In this document: piece by piece, positions 23,621-36,444 of the stretch
How the letters are laid out: the number at the start of each line of letters is the position of its first letter
Position numbering within the stretch: position 1 is the first letter of the stretch
NCBI GenBank assembly: GCA_020536535.1
Contig: JAHLWZ010000853.1
Span: 5,276-69,275, forward strand
DNA: 64,000 bases
From: Pelomyxa schiedti
Taxonomy: Eukaryota > Evosea > Pelobiontida > Pelomyxidae
Reading direction: 5' to 3'
The notes under the pieces: generated by a model
The model's input: the letters and a program-made list of their open reading frames with translations, nothing else
Databases searched by the model: none
Told to the model about the DNA's origin: nothing
Position numbers and translations under genes: made by a program

Positions 23621-25821
23621 ATGGACCTCCTCGATGCTGACAACATGGACGGACTGTCGTTTACGTTCGAAGGTGGTTCCTCTGTGTCGAACACACTGAG
23701 ATCTGGGCCTCCCATAACTGCCACCGCTTCTCCGATGACACTGGTTATTTCGTTTTCTTTCTCTTATTGTATGTTTTTGTTTCGTAACTTTGTGTAGAAC
23801 GGTCCTACTATGAAAGATAACAAAGACTACCGCGTAGAAGCTGCACACAAAGAGAAGGAAAGGGACCGAGACAGAGATCGTGACCGCGACCGCGACCGAG
23901 ATCGCGATAGAATGGAAAAAGATAGGGATAGAGACCGGGAGAGCTATCGGGACAGGGATAGAGAAAGGGACAGGGAGACTATATACAGGGACAGGGAGAA
24001 CTATAGAGAAAGAGACAGAGAGCGGTCTCATAGTTTGTTTCTATTGCCTTTAACGAATGTAGATTGTAGTGTTAACATTCAACAGTACCGAGTAACGCCG
24101 GAACTGAGCTATGCAAATTCTACTTGAAGGGTGCGTGTACTAAGGGAGCTGCGTGTACGTATAGGCATCCACCAAACGTTGGACCAGTGTCTACTTTCTC
24201 TCTTTCGGAGTCAGATTCTTCCACTAACTCAGCAAGTGCCAATGCACTTGCCCTGGCGAATGCTGTAAAGCAGGAGCTTGCTTCTTCATCACATTCTGGA
24301 ACACCGTCTGCATCTGGAACTACGCCTCATACTAGCGGACCCCCGTCACGGCATCACCACCATGAAAAAGCTGTGGTATGCAAACACTGGCTTAGGAACC
24401 TGTGCAAGAAAGGAGAGAGCTGTGAATTTCTACATGAGTTTGATCCCAACAAAATGCCCGAGTGCTATTTCTACTCACGATACGGTTTTTGATGCAATTA
24501 GTTCAACTTATTCAATTACTCACTTTTCTCCTTTCTCAGGTGAGTGCAGTAACCCTGAATGCATATACCTTCATGTGAGCCCTGAAGAGAAATCAAGGGA
24601 GTGCCCCTGGTACGCTCGTGGATTCTGCAAGCATGGTTGGTTTGCTGCCTCAAAATCCCAAAACACAAATAAAATAGAAAAAGAAAGAAGTGAAAGAAGC
24701 AATAGAAAAAATACATTTTTTCCCCCTCCCCACTTTCTTTTAGACTTTGGTAACTGCTCCCACAGGTCCCCGTTGTCGCCACAAACACACAACAAAACTT
24801 CCTTGTGAGAACTACTTGCTTGGTTTCTGTCCAGAAGGACCCAATTGCAAATTTGGCCAGTTAGTGTTCCCTTTAGAAGTTCCTTCCACTAATACACGTC
24901 AAGTCCGAAATTTGAGCTCCCAAAGGATGATGACCAACCAGGAAGGAAGGCACGAACACCATTAACTTGTCATAAATGTGGAGAGGTAGGCCACAAAGCG
25001 GTGATGTGCCCAAGAGGTCCGTATCACTGTGAGTTACAACTGAATTCTAAACACTAATACTAAGGTTTCTCATTCCACTCATCTCACTCACATCCTCCTT
25101 CACACCCTCCGACAGCACAACCATCACCAAATAGCCATTCTGCCACAGGCACCACACCAGCACCACCCACCTCAACACATAATTCATCACATCCTCCGTC
25201 CTCCATCCCCCCCGCACCAGTTTCTCTACCATCTCCTATTCCCGTAACTCCAAACATGGATACCAGCCCAATGGTTCCATTCTCTCAACCTCCTACACAG
25301 TTCCCCAGGTCTGGAATGAGACCCCTTGATCAAGTGACTTGCTATAAAGTACGCTCACCCTCATTCAACACCTCTGACTCACTTTTTCCAGTGTGGACAA
25401 AAAGGTCACTACGCCAACAAGTGTACAACCCGCAAGCCACCGCAGCAGGGACAACAACCGCAACACCAGCAACACCCTCCACACCAACAACCACAAATGC
25501 CACCACCGTCATGGCCAGAACAACCCCCACCGCAAATGCCAATGTCAATGCCCATGCCCATGTCAATGCCGATGCAAATGCAAATGCCGATGCAGATGCC
25601 CATGCAAATGCCATATCCTCCACCAATCCCCATGCAACAACAGCAACAGCCTCCACCACAACAGTTCTACCCTCCTCCACCAATGCAACCACAACAGCAG
25701 CAACAATACTGGTAATTCTATTAAAACCTGCTTTTCCACGCCACGGGTTCTCTCTTGGTTGTTTGTGTTTTGGGTATTTATTCATAGGCAAACTCCCCCT
25801 GTTGCGGAGGACAGACTCTGA
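23621..25821 (+). CDS. CPSF4: CPSF30 (cleavage and polyadenylation factor, CPSF4/Yth1 family)
   Basis: Five C3H zinc fingers occur in canonical order: CKFYLKGACTKGAACTYRH, CKHWLRNLCKKGESCEFLH, CYFYSRYGECSNPECIYLH, CPWYARGFCKHGPRCRHKH and CENYLLGFCPEGPNCKFGH. The last His is completed across an intron at 24860-24910. Two CCHC zinc knuckles follow, CHKCGEVGHKAVMC and CYKCGQKGHYANKC. This is the RNA-binding subunit of the pre-mRNA 3' processing complex; in human and yeast, fingers 2-3 read AAUAAA. Lineage-specific extras are an N-terminal run of Arg/Asp/Glu dipeptides (23855-24025), a Ser-rich linker between fingers 1 and 2, and a Pro/Gln/Met-rich C-terminus (MPMSMPMPM repeats). A final tiny exon, joined at 25788, adds QTPPVAEDRL. 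Start is ATG 23621, which precedes a short exon ending before an intron at about 23744. Confidence 0.93.
23855..24025. repeat. GA/CG-rich tandem coding repeat (Arg-Asp/Arg-Glu)
   Basis: Degenerate 6-bp units such as GACCGC, GATCGC and GACAGG are repeated within CPSF30 exon 2 and encode alternating R-D and R-E dipeptides. Such RD/RE tracts occur in splicing factors and can mediate protein-protein contacts. Confidence 0.6.
25540..25615. repeat. Hexamer tandem repeat (Met-Pro/Gln coding)
   Basis: About a dozen degenerate copies of a 6-bp unit resembling CCAATG or CAAATG lie in the CPSF30 C-terminal coding region. They encode M-P, M-Q and M-S dipeptides. This is a likely length-variable microsatellite. 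Confidence 0.6.
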
Positions 25822-25987
25822 GGCTGAGCCTTGTGTGACTCACGAAACGTAATTTTTGGCTGGTGACCACACCCATATCGGGAATGGAACGAGCGTTCGT
25901 TCTCTTCGCGGATTTATAAGATGGCGATTCATCAAACCTCATTGTAACAGAAACAAAAAGAAAAAAACCAAGTGACGCAGCACATAG

Positions 25988-28900
25988 ATGAGCTCCTCTT
26001 CATCGTCCCCCGCCAGGAAGAAGAAGACCACGAGTAGTGAAAAAACCAGGCTCATACCTGACGACCAGGACGAGAGGGAAGACCTCACCAGCTACACTGC
26101 AGCGTCCTCGTCATCCCACAATGGCGAATCTGGCGCCGGCAGCAGCTCCAAGACGCACAGGCACAAGCACAAGCATCACCACAGGCACCGCCACCATCAT
26201 CGCCACGACGACGACGATGCTGAAATCACGGGCCGCATTGAATTGGACCACAGGGACGCGGTACAGTGCTTTTTTCTTTTAATGAATGCCTGTCTCGTGA
26301 TTGGAAAGTTTAAAGAACTGTGTGGTGGAGGAAATGTATTCTTTTTTTTTTTTGAAACTTATACTTCCATTAGAGTGGAGAAGATACTGCTACCGCAGAA
26401 TCTGATGAAAAAGCACCAGATGCCAAAGACCCAAAAAACAAGGTGTCCCTCATCAGATTGTTTCAGTTCTCCTCGTGGCTTGACCGATTGATGATACTGG
26501 TAGCCATTTTCATGTCCATGGCTCAGGGTGCTCTTACACCAGTATTTTCGGTACGGCAGGAAATTTCTTCATAAATGTATCCCTAACTTCTCCAGGTATT
26601 AATGGGAAATATGATTGGAGGGTTCACACCAATCGTAAGCTGCATACGTACTTTTAGTTCACTGAAATACAACTAGATTCCGTCAAACATTACAAATTCT
26701 TCAGCCTCCAACTTTATTTCTTCGGGATTTATTTCTTCCATTGGGTCTGCACTTGTTAGTGATGATGTTGTTATTACCGTCGACATGGATGTAATTATGG
26801 AGAATATCATTTATCTTGGAATAATTGGTTCCTGTACTCTCGTTATTGCTTTTGCTCAGGTTCCTAATAAACTATGGAGTATACTTTCTGAAGTAACACT
26901 TCAAATACTTGTAGAATGCATTATGGTCTCTCTCTGCCCTTTCTCAAGCCACAAGGATACGCAAACTGTTTTTCCGATCCATCATGTCACAAGAAATAGG
27001 CTGGCATGACCTCAATAAAAGTGGTGAGCTTAATGCTCGTATATCTGGGTGTGTTATGGAGTGTAATGAATATTCATCTCAATATGTTACACAGAGATAC
27101 CTTGAAAATTCAAGAGGCATTTGGGGAGAAACTTGGAGTTCTTGTACAAAACGTTTGTTCTTTCATTGCTGGCTGGATAGTGGGTCTCTGGATCAGCTGG
27201 AGATTGGCTCTGGTGATTATTGCAGTGACACCTCTTCTTGTTGTCACTGGTAAGCCCATCTCCTATCCTCAAAACCTCATATTCTGAAGCTGCGGGCGTT
27301 ACCCTTCTTATGAGGTCTATAACTACCAAAGGTCAACAGCTATACTCAGAAGCTGGGGCTGTTGCTCAAGAGGTTCAATGTACGCTAACTCGGTTGCGTC
27401 TCACATAGAATAAGGTTCTCTCTTGCATGCGAACTGTTACTTCACTTGGTTCCCAAAAAAGAGAAGAAAGAAGGTCCCGTTTAACCTTCTTTTTTCTTGA
27501 ACACTCAAACTTCCCAAGATATGAGAAGTATTTGATAAGCACATGGAAAATGGGCAAAAGAAAGGGAATAGTGGCAGGATTATCATTTGGATTCTTTTTA
27601 TTTATCATGCTCTCCACGTCAGTAATATCTTGAAAAATCTATCTTACATTCAATAGTTATGCCCTTGGATTTTGGTATGGATCAACTCTGGTTAATAAAG
27701 GCATTACGACCCCTGGAGATGTAAGTCTCTTAATATGAAGTGATTAATTTCGACATAATACAGCTCGTTATGTTGCTCAAGTATTTTCACAGGTTATGAC
27801 GGTGTTCTTTGCGGTTATGATGGGTATAGAACTATTGAAGTTTTGATTTTCTAACAGGAGAATAGGCGCCATGGCAGTTGGACAAATCGGTCCTGATATG
27901 CAAGCTGTGGGGGAAGGCCAGGGTGCAGCTTATGAAATTTTCAATGTACCCTGATGTGAAATGTTATGTTTATTCTCAGATTAGTTGTAGGTAATTGGAC
28001 GCACATCACAAATTGATGCACTTACTGACAGTGGAGAGAAACCAAGTACCTCCCTTTGTTTTTTAATATTTTCCCCCAGTTTGTTTTCTCACTCTTTCAG
28101 GTTTATTGGGCAACATTGACATCTCTGATGTGCATTTTTCTTACCCTTCACGCCCTGATGTAGATGTTCTAAATGGAATTTCCATAAGTATCAAGAGCGG
28201 GTATGGACCTAAAAAAATTTTTGGTTTAAGATGAAGAATTTCCCCCTAGTCAAACAGTTGCCCTGGTTGGCCCAAGTGGATGTGGAAAGTCTACTATCAT
28301 AAGTCTCTTACAAAGATTTTACAATTCCAAGCAAGGCTCTATTTTGTTTGATGGGCATCCCATTGAATCGCTCTCTGTCCCATTCTTACGTTCACAGGTA
28401 CAATGTGGGAAAAGTTTAGATCTATCATCTAAGTAAATAACCAAGATGGGAGTGGTTGGGCAAGAACCTGTTCTTTTCCCTATTTCTATCAGGGACAACA
28501 TTGCTCTTGGCTGTAACGGTGATGCGTCTTTTGAAGAAGTAGTGGAAGCAGCGAAAAAGGTTAGAACTTGTGATAAGGAAGCGAAATACCTTACATCCAT
28601 AAAAGGCCAATGCCCACCATTTTATTTCCCAGCTTCCTGATAAGTATGGGACTCTTGTTGGTGAGCGAGGTGTTCAGTTATCTGGAGGCCAGAAGCAAGT
28701 ATGTCTCTTACTTAATTTATTAGTTTTCCTCAATCTTTTCAACAGAGAATTGCTATTGCTCGGGCAATTGTGCGGAATCCTGCCATTCTTCTTCTGGATG
28801 AAGCCACAAGCGCTCTAGACACGGAGTCCGAACTCGTTGTTCAAGATGCCTTGGAAAAGGCAAGGCAAGGCAGAACAACCATTGTCATAGCACACAGGTG

Positions 28901-31680
28901 AACGTGAAGTTGCCTAACTCAAGACTGACGTACAAGTAGGCTATCTACAATACAAAGTGCTGATAACATCCTTGTTATCGACCATGGCTCCATTGTGGAA
29001 AGTGGTACTCACAGCAGTCTTATTGATAAAAAAGGGTTATACCATCAACTTGTTATGCGACAACAACTTGCTGGTGGATTCGATCTTACAAAGAAGAAAT
29101 CTCAGAAAAATTCCCATTCAGAGTCAGCCGTTAGTGACCAGTCTTTAGTAAGTTGATTACCATGAGAATTAAACATAACAGCCTCAGATTGTTGAAGAAG
29201 AGATCCTAACTGGTGACAAGAAAAACCTCGAAGCACAAAATCTCGTCAAAGTATTTGTGGAAGTTATTTTTTTTTTTCCCTCACAACGAAATAGTCTGTA
29301 CCATTTAGAGTTGTGATACGAGCATTACTTCTTATGAAACCAACTTGGGGGTGTGCAACTCGCCTCCACATCTACAACTCATTTTGAATAGCCTTCTATT
29401 CCTTGGTGTGACTGCCGCATGCATTTTGGGAGTTCTTTTCCCAGCAATGGCCCTAATTTTCTCTGAGATGGTGAACGTTCTTGTCAGTTTCTTGGGAATG
29501 ACTCCTGAGGAATACAAGGTATGTGAATTAACTGTATTTCTGTCCTCACCCTTTTCACTCTTTGGAATAGGATAAAGTGCTATTCTGGGTGGTAGGGTTC
29601 ATTATCTTGGGAGTGACGTTCTTTTTGGTGTTATTTACACAGTCTTCTTGCATGTCTATCAATTCAGAGACTTTGACAAGACGATTACGGAGCCTGAGCT
29701 TTTCTGCCATGTTGCGGCAAGAAATAGGGTGGTTTGACGATCCACAAAATAGCACTGGCGTATTGACAACGAGGCTTTCAACAGAGGCTACCTTGGTTGA
29801 TGGTAATTTACCATTAAATACACTTCCCCACTTACGAAGTATATAACAAAGCTGCTTCTGGTGGAAGACTGGCCTCTCTTATTCAGTCAATATCTTCCCT
29901 TGTTGCAGCTCTTGGTTTTGCATTTTTCTCATGCTGGCAACTGGCTCTTGCAGTCATCGGCTGTTTTCCCTTTATGGCTGGAGCAAATTATGTGCACATG
30001 AAGTTTCTTAACAAGTATTTCATTATGTTTTCTTTTACAAAATTCTTTTCCTCTAACTCCAACAGTAATAGCGCCAATATGAAGAAAGCGTATGAAGATT
30101 CCGGGCAGGTTGCCTGGCAAGCTGTTGATGGCATAAGAACCGTTGCTATGATCGGCCAAGAAAAGACATTTATTCAACGTTATTCAAAGGAGTTGGAAAA
30201 GCCCATTACACAAGGTACTACATATTTTTTCCTTTGTTGTCACTGAAACATATTGTAGGAAGGAGGGCTGCAATTGCCAACGCTGTTGGTGTAGGAGTGA
30301 AAAAAACCTTCACTTATGGAATTTCTATGGTCGTTTTCTATTATGGAGGCATCCTCGTCAATGATGGTAAAGCAACTTTTGATGATCTAATCAAGGTAAC
30401 CTTAAAGCAGCGGAAAGTTCGCTTAAGTGATAAATAGGTGATGATGTGCATAATGATGGGAACTGCAGTTTTTGTAATGTCCGCAATAGCACCGGACTAC
30501 TCTAAGGCCAAGTTGGCTGCATATCACATTTTCAAGCTTTTGGACAGAATACCACTAATTGACATAACCCGAGATGGGGGTGACACACTTGTGAGCAAGT
30601 GAATGCATTCTTCCTTAAACTGATTCCTTTTCCTACAGAGCGAAGTCAAAGGATGCATCTGCTTTAAAAATGTATCGTTTTCGTACCCCACAAGGCCAGG
30701 AACTGTGGTGCTCGACGACTTTTCCCTCCAGGTTCCTGCTGGTGCTAGAGTTGCTCTTGTAGGGACTAGCGGGTTTGTGGCACCTTGTTACCGCCAATCT
30801 TACGCTGTGTAGTTGCGGAAAAACTACAGTTATATCCCTCCTCGAACGGTTCTACGATGTTTCCTCAGGAAGTATCATGTTGGATAATTCTGACCTGCAA
30901 TCCTTAAACATTCAGTGGCTCCGTAGCCAGGTAAATAGGCAACCATAATTAGTTGGCATTGACACACCTGTAAGATTGGACTTGTAAGCCAAGAGCCTGT
31001 CCTTTTTGGTTGTAGTATAAAGGAAAACATTGCACGAGGTCTTCCATCTGGTTCAGCTACAATGGAACAAATAATTGATGCTGCCAAAGATGCCAATGCA
31101 CATGATTTCATTATGGCTCTTCCTAAGAAATATGGTATTTTTTTTATCACACCCAGAGTCCCTGTCCTGACATGTATTTTTCAAATAGACACATACGTTG
31201 GAGAGAAGGGCACCCAGCTATCTGGAGGGCAAAAGCAGGTTCTTTTATTTTGTATTTGAAATTTGAAATAGTAAAAGTAATGGTTCACCAGAGAATCGCT
31301 ATTGCTCGAGCTTTGATACGCAATCCCAAGATACTACTGTTGGATGAGGCTACCAGTGCCCTGGATACAGAAAGTGAGGCTGCGGTTCAGGTACAGTGCC
31401 TTCATGTACCTCATTGTCCCTCATTCTTTCAACAGGAAGCCTTAGAACGGGTTCACCAAGGCAGAACCACTATTGTAGTTGCACACCGGCTGTCCACGGT
31501 TCAGAATTCAGACCAGATTATCGTGTGCTATCACTTTGCCCTATCCAAACGTCCCACTTATACTACCCAAAGGTCATTTCAAAAGGCAAAGTTGTAGAAA
31601 CAGGCACACACCAACAACTCCTTGAAATTGGGGGAGAGTATGCCCGGTTGGCAAACAACCAAGCACTTTTCACGGAATGA
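25988..31680 (+). CDS. Full-length ABCB (P-glycoprotein/MDR type) ABC transporter
   Basis: Layout is TMD1-NBD1-TMD2-NBD2, typical of ABCB exporters, with an unusual N-terminal Ser-rich and His-rich cytosolic tail ([15 protein letters not shown]). TMD1 includes [19 protein letters not shown] and [23 protein letters not shown]1 has Walker [10 protein letters not shown] (about 28269), signature LSGGQKQ (28678) and Walker [13 protein letters not shown] (28785), then H-loop IAHRLST. TMD2 has [22 protein letters not shown]2 has Walker A GTSGCGKTT, split by an intron at about 30775-30810, signature [19 protein letters not shown] and VAHRLST. Both ATP sites look intact. More than 20 short introns are present. 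Members export lipids or xenobiotics at plasma or endosomal membranes; substrate unknown. The stop at 31680 follows [10 protein letters not shown]. Confidence 0.92.
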
Positions 31681-31886
31681 AATTTAAAAGCAAAAGCAAA
31701 CAAACAAAATATTTCATTTTGATTTACCTTTTGTTTGGTACCCACTATGTCGAAGTTACAATGAAACCCCTGCGTGGATGCCAAAGTGGTTTTTAAGAAC
31801 AAGGGATCTTGAGTTCCACATAACTGCTATTATTTTCTCGAGCCTTGTCTTGTATTGTTCTTGGGCATTTCCAGTGGAAGTTACAA

Positions 31887-32478
31887 ATGAGGAGCACTGT
31901 AAAAATTTTAATGATCTTGGTTATGGCTTGGTGTGTGGCCTCTAAGGACCAGTGGTGGGAAAATTGTGGCACCAAATCTGACCACGCAAAGGCTTGAATG
32001 CATTTTCATATAAAAAAATATGCTCACAACAGCAAAGTTAGTGGATCTTGAGACATCTCCCGAGAAGCCAAAGTGGGGCCAGGACTTCACTGTTGACATT
32101 ACACTAGATCTTGGTAGCGTTCAAAAATAGAATACCCCAAGTGGCACTAATCCATCGTAGATGAAACCGTCAATGATGGCGTTGTTATTGCAAACATGAC
32201 ATGGAACAGGATTGCGCTCCTACCTACAACGTCGTTCCCCCTATGTACTAGTGGTATTCCCGGAATCAAGTGTCCGATGGAACAAGGCAGAATTCACAGA
32301 GTCGAGACTGTCAAGGTTCCATCATATTTCCCCAAGGTTGTGTCCCCCATTCCCATAGTTACACTGCCTGCCATCTGACTGCTTTCCCCAGGGTCAGTAT
32401 GACGCTTACGTAGTCGCCAGAGATGAAAAGTCAGAACAACTGGGATGTGTCCACATCAAGCTTGAACTCACAGACTGA
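31887..32478 (+). CDS. Secreted ML-domain (NPC2/MD-2-like) lipid-binding protein
   Basis: ATG 31887 starts a signal peptide (KILMILVMAWCVAS) followed by the ML-fold pattern. NCGTKSD supplies the first Cys. DFTVDITLD and VIANMTWNRIALLP are strands. CTSGIPGIKCPMEQG gives two conserved Cys. VPSYFPKGQYDAYVVARDE and LGCVHIKLELTD end the domain with the last Cys. Mature size, about 120 residues, fits the family. ML proteins bind sterols or phospholipids in lysosomes or the extracellular space. Three introns are inferred. The first (about 31996-32040) seems to begin GC and end AG; a repeated GCAAAG at both ends makes its exact edges ambiguous. The others are GT...AG. Confidence 0.85.
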
Positions 32479-32676
32479 CTCCCCGCCGTCGAGTGACGTA
32501 GAAAAATTTTTAAATTTTCCCACATGATCTCACCTCTGTGTGCCATTTTTTTTGCGGTTTTTCTTAGTTGTCTGGTTCCCAGCCATTTATACATTGTCTG
32601 TCGGGTATGCCCATTTTCTTCTTTATTCCAAAGTTGTAGAAGTTCCTGCTTGTGTTACATACTCACTAGTACAAAA

Positions 32677-33522
32677 ATGTTCAAGGGGAAGAAGAATAAC
32701 AAGAACAACAAGAAGGGGGGCAAGAAGTCTAGCCACACTGAGAAAAACAACAACTCCAAGGTGGCACAGCAGCAACCAATGGGAAATGGCCATGCCGCTT
32801 CGAAGCCCAACAAGAACGACAACTCTAGTGCTGGGAGCGTGAACGCCAACGTGCCTGTTGTTGCTGCCGCTGAAGGGTCTACTATTGCCGCCACGTCAAC
32901 GTCGCCTTTGGTGCCCCCGGCGCCCAAGAGGGACCTGGCCAAGGAGATGGAGGAAATGGCTGAGGCTCTGCAGGCTCTGCGACTAAAGAACGAGGAGGCA
33001 GAGGCCCAGGTTCGCGCCGCCCAAGAAAACGCCGACAAGCTGGTTGCCGTGTACGAGGCCAAGTTGGACTCGGCGTCGTCTGGCCGCGCCCAGGCCCTCA
33101 CTGAGATGGAGGAGAGGCACAAGAGGGAGCTCATGGCCAGTGACGAGGCGCACGCGGTGGAGATGAACGAGCTGCGAGAGGCCATGGAGGTGCAGAGGCA
33201 GAGGCAGGAGGCCAAGTGCGCCGAGGCGCAGGGCCGGGTGCAGGAGCTAGAGGCCCAGCTGTGCGTGCAGGGCGAGCGCCTCAGGGGTGCCAGGTCAAAG
33301 GTGCGTGCCTTGGTGGAGAGGGAGAACGAGACTGCAAAGGTGCTGTGTGAGGTGCGCGACGAGATGGAGAAGGCCGCCACTGGGGCCTCGTTCATTGGCA
33401 GGACAAGGGCCTACAAGTCGACCGGTATGTCTGGCGCTTTTTCCTTTTTTGTCCTCCCATAACTTTGTATTGCAGCTGACACCAATGTGCTTAACCCAAT
33501 GCCTATTGTTGACCACGTCTGA
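32677..33522 (+). CDS. Lysine-rich coiled-coil protein of unknown function
   Basis: ATG 32677 begins a very basic Lys/Asn-rich N-terminus (MFKGKKNNKNNKKGGKKSS). An Ala/Ser/Asn-rich linker follows, then about 150 residues of heptad-patterned coiled coil (LAKEMEEMAEALQALRLKNE, LRGARSKVRALVEREN, VRDEMEKAA). A short intron at about 33424-33475 leads to a small last exon (ADTNVLNPMPIVDHV, stop 33520-33522). Length is about 265 residues. The coiled-coil exon is GC-rich with many GAG/CTG codons. No enzymatic or binding domain is seen. It could be a golgin-, tether- or cytoskeleton-associated protein; I cannot decide. Confidence 0.75.
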
Positions 33523-33639
33523 GGAGCACCGCGCTTTCTGCCTGGAGTGAAATAGAAAAGCAAACAATTCTTTTTTATCAACAATCCCCTGCACAAAAAG
33601 TTCAGAGTCGTCTTCAGATCATTTCATAAAAACAATAAA

Positions 33640-36209
33640 ATGTCGTTTGGATCTTTTGTGGTGTTAACGGGCACTGAGAGGGTGACAATAGTGGCACACA
33701 GTGGCGCTGTGCCGTCCCCGGTCGTGGTTATCGATCGTGCAAGTGGGGAGATCTCGCTGTCCGATGTCGCTCCCTCGGGTTGTTCGGTTTTATATACGCG
33801 TTTTCCATGTCGACTCAATGTGATTAACTCTATCTTTTTCTATAGACTCCGAGTTGAGTGGCACACCCGCCGTTGGTCTCAGGGGTATCGTTGGTATCGT
33901 TCGTCTTTTATCAGGTTAGCACTTCGTTATCTTTTGTCCCTCTTGTAATGTATCTGTGAAGGCCCTTACATCATCGGTATTACTGCTTGTGACCTTGTTG
34001 GGACTGTATGTGGCCAAGAGATCTTCAAAATCACAGCAACAAAACTCATAAAGTGTGGTCGCTCGGAAGACGAGAAAGTTGTCTTGCCCCTTCTCTTTTC
34101 TTCTGTCACATATTCATTCTCCGTAGTCCAGAGATGAGGCTATCTATGTCCGCATGTTGCAGCAAATACTTAATGTCAAGTCATTTTACTTCACATACTC
34201 TGGAACAGTGCTCACACTCACAGCCCAGCAACGAGAGACCCTCACCTCTCAGGGTAAACATATGGAACCTGCTTGGAAAACAGTATGTCACGTGTTACGT
34301 GTTTAACACTTACATTCGAAAAGGCTGATGAACGTTTCTTCTGGAACAAACACCTTCTTTCCTTTTTCATTCAACACAACTTGGACTCTTGGATCATACC
34401 AATAATGATGGGGTGTATCCTTTTTCCTTTAGAGACGTGTACAATTACAGTTCCTTGACTCTGGCAGATATAGAATGTGTAGATTGCGCAGTGGACGGAA
34501 AATCCTTCCAGTTTGTCCTCATTTCTAGAAGGAACCACAAACGAGCCGGTACATATGGAAATAGCTGATCTGATCTTCCACAGATTTCGTGACTTTGTAA
34601 AAAAAAAGGTACCAGATGGAACATGAGGGGCATAGATGAAGAGGGATCCGTTGCCAACAATGTGGAAACAGAACAGTGCATAGTATACAATAACTCTGTA
34701 TGCAAGCACTATTGCAGTAGTATTTTCTAAAAGCAATAACCTCCAGATTGTTGCCTCTTATGTGCAAACTAGAGGTTCTATTCCACTGTTTTGGACTCAG
34801 AAACCCACTTTGGCCTACAAACCTCCTCCAACACTTTCGCGACCTTTAGATGCAGCGGTTAGCGGACTTATAGTTTTCTCCCAGTCCTAGATTAAACTTC
34901 TTACAAACAGATGCCTGCCTGCATAAAACATTTTGAAGAACAAATGAGGCTTCATGGGGACCAAGTTTGCATAAACCTCGTGGATCAAAAAGGCAAAGAA
35001 CTCATTTTAGCACAAAACTACAACGCAGCTGTAACGAAGATGGCAAACCCCAAGATCAAGTTACTTATTTTCTACAGGTACTGATGCAATACTCTAATTT
35101 ACTTGCACAGATACGTTGCCTTTGACTTCCATAAGCATGGGTCAAAAAATCTTCATCTTCTCATGGAGCAAATTAAAACCGAAATTGATTCCTTCGGGTA
35201 TGTAACTCACTCGTTAGTTATCCAGTAATTTCTCCTGAAAAGTTACTTCCTTGCACCACTTTCGCATGGGACAGTAGAGCAAGTGCAGTCTGGCGCTTTT
35301 AGGACGAATTGTGTTGACAACTTAGACAGGACAAATGTAGTTCAGGTGTGGCTCAGTAATTTTTATTTCTTCCCGGCATGCACATCCACTTACTGAGAGT
35401 GCAGAGCATGATAGGTTTCGCAGTGCTACAAAAACAACTTACTCGCCTTGGTATTATTCCTGGGGTTTCGTTGCCCACAAACTCTTCCTTTATACCAATC
35501 TTCAAGAACGGTAATTTGTCCACATCGTTCCAAACACTTACTGTTGTGTCTCAGTTTGGGCAAATAACGCCAATGCACTAAGTACTCAGTATTCTGGAAC
35601 TTGTGCTTTGAAGAATGATATAACAAGGTTCCAACCCGCGGGCTTTGGCCTTGTATGAATGACTTGTATATTCTAGAACTGGCAAAAGAACCCTGATGGG
35701 AATGAAGGATGACGGGATGAATTCGCTGACTCGTTATTACCTCAACAATTTCTCTGATGGGTATACACAGGTAGTACTAAATCTTTTTTTTTGTCTTGTT
35801 TTTAACGATCCTTTTATGCCCCTGGCAGGATGCTTACAACCTCTTTTTGGGTCTCCACCAACCGAGGAAAGGCCAAGAATCCCCCTTTGATACATCATCA
35901 ACTTTCCTGGTAATTTTCATTTGCTTTGATTCCCTTCTACAATGGAGTCAAAATAATCATCTCCAGATCCGGATGCTTTTATTTATCCTTGTGGCGGTTG
36001 TGTGCTTGTGGGTAGTTCCAAACAGTATGTTCCCCATAACTCCTCAGCATACTTCCCACCTAATACAACACACAGACTACTCTCTGACACACCGTTTCCT
36101 GCTGACCATTGTTGCCCTTCTTTTTGTGTACTTTGTTGCCAAGAAGAACCGGGGCAAGCTAGTGAATGTCCCCAGGCTACCTCTCAATGCCAAGGCTAAG
36201 TCCTTATAA
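33640..36209 (+). CDS. SAC1-type phosphoinositide phosphatase, ER/Golgi
   Basis: Spliced exons encode the SAC domain and two C-terminal membrane spans as in yeast Sac1 and human SACM1L. Recognisable segments are [60 protein letters not shown] and [14 protein letters not shown]. The catalytic C-x5-R-T motif is [16 protein letters not shown] (about 35300-35340), with Cys and Arg intact. Further conserved parts are [19 protein letters not shown] and DAYNLFLG. The two spans ([30 protein letters not shown]) precede a cytosolic tail ending KAKSL, which fits the K-x-K-x-x COPI retrieval signal of SAC1 proteins. It removes phosphate from PI4P and other monophosphoinositides. An AATAAA hexamer lies at 36225-36230 after the stop. 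Confidence 0.92.
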
Positions 36210-36444
36210 GAAAAAAGCACCCAAAATAAAGGACCCTCACACATTATTTCTTTTTTTTTTTTTTGTCTGTTATGGCTGTGACCTACCATCCCCAAACACA
36301 GCTCCTTGTGCACTCACCCACGGGAGTGCAGAGTACCCAACAGGGACACCCCTTCTCGTACAGGCAGGTTCCGGAATTTCAACTGACCTGTTATGTGAAC
36401 CTTTTTCTCCTTCGTTCAGGTTCCCAGAACACAAGGAAAAATCC

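Noticed and set aside
25342-25791. Minus-strand 149-codon frame rich in Ala/Val
   Set aside because: It lies opposite the CPSF30 Met/Pro/Gln repeat and arises from the hexamer repeat.
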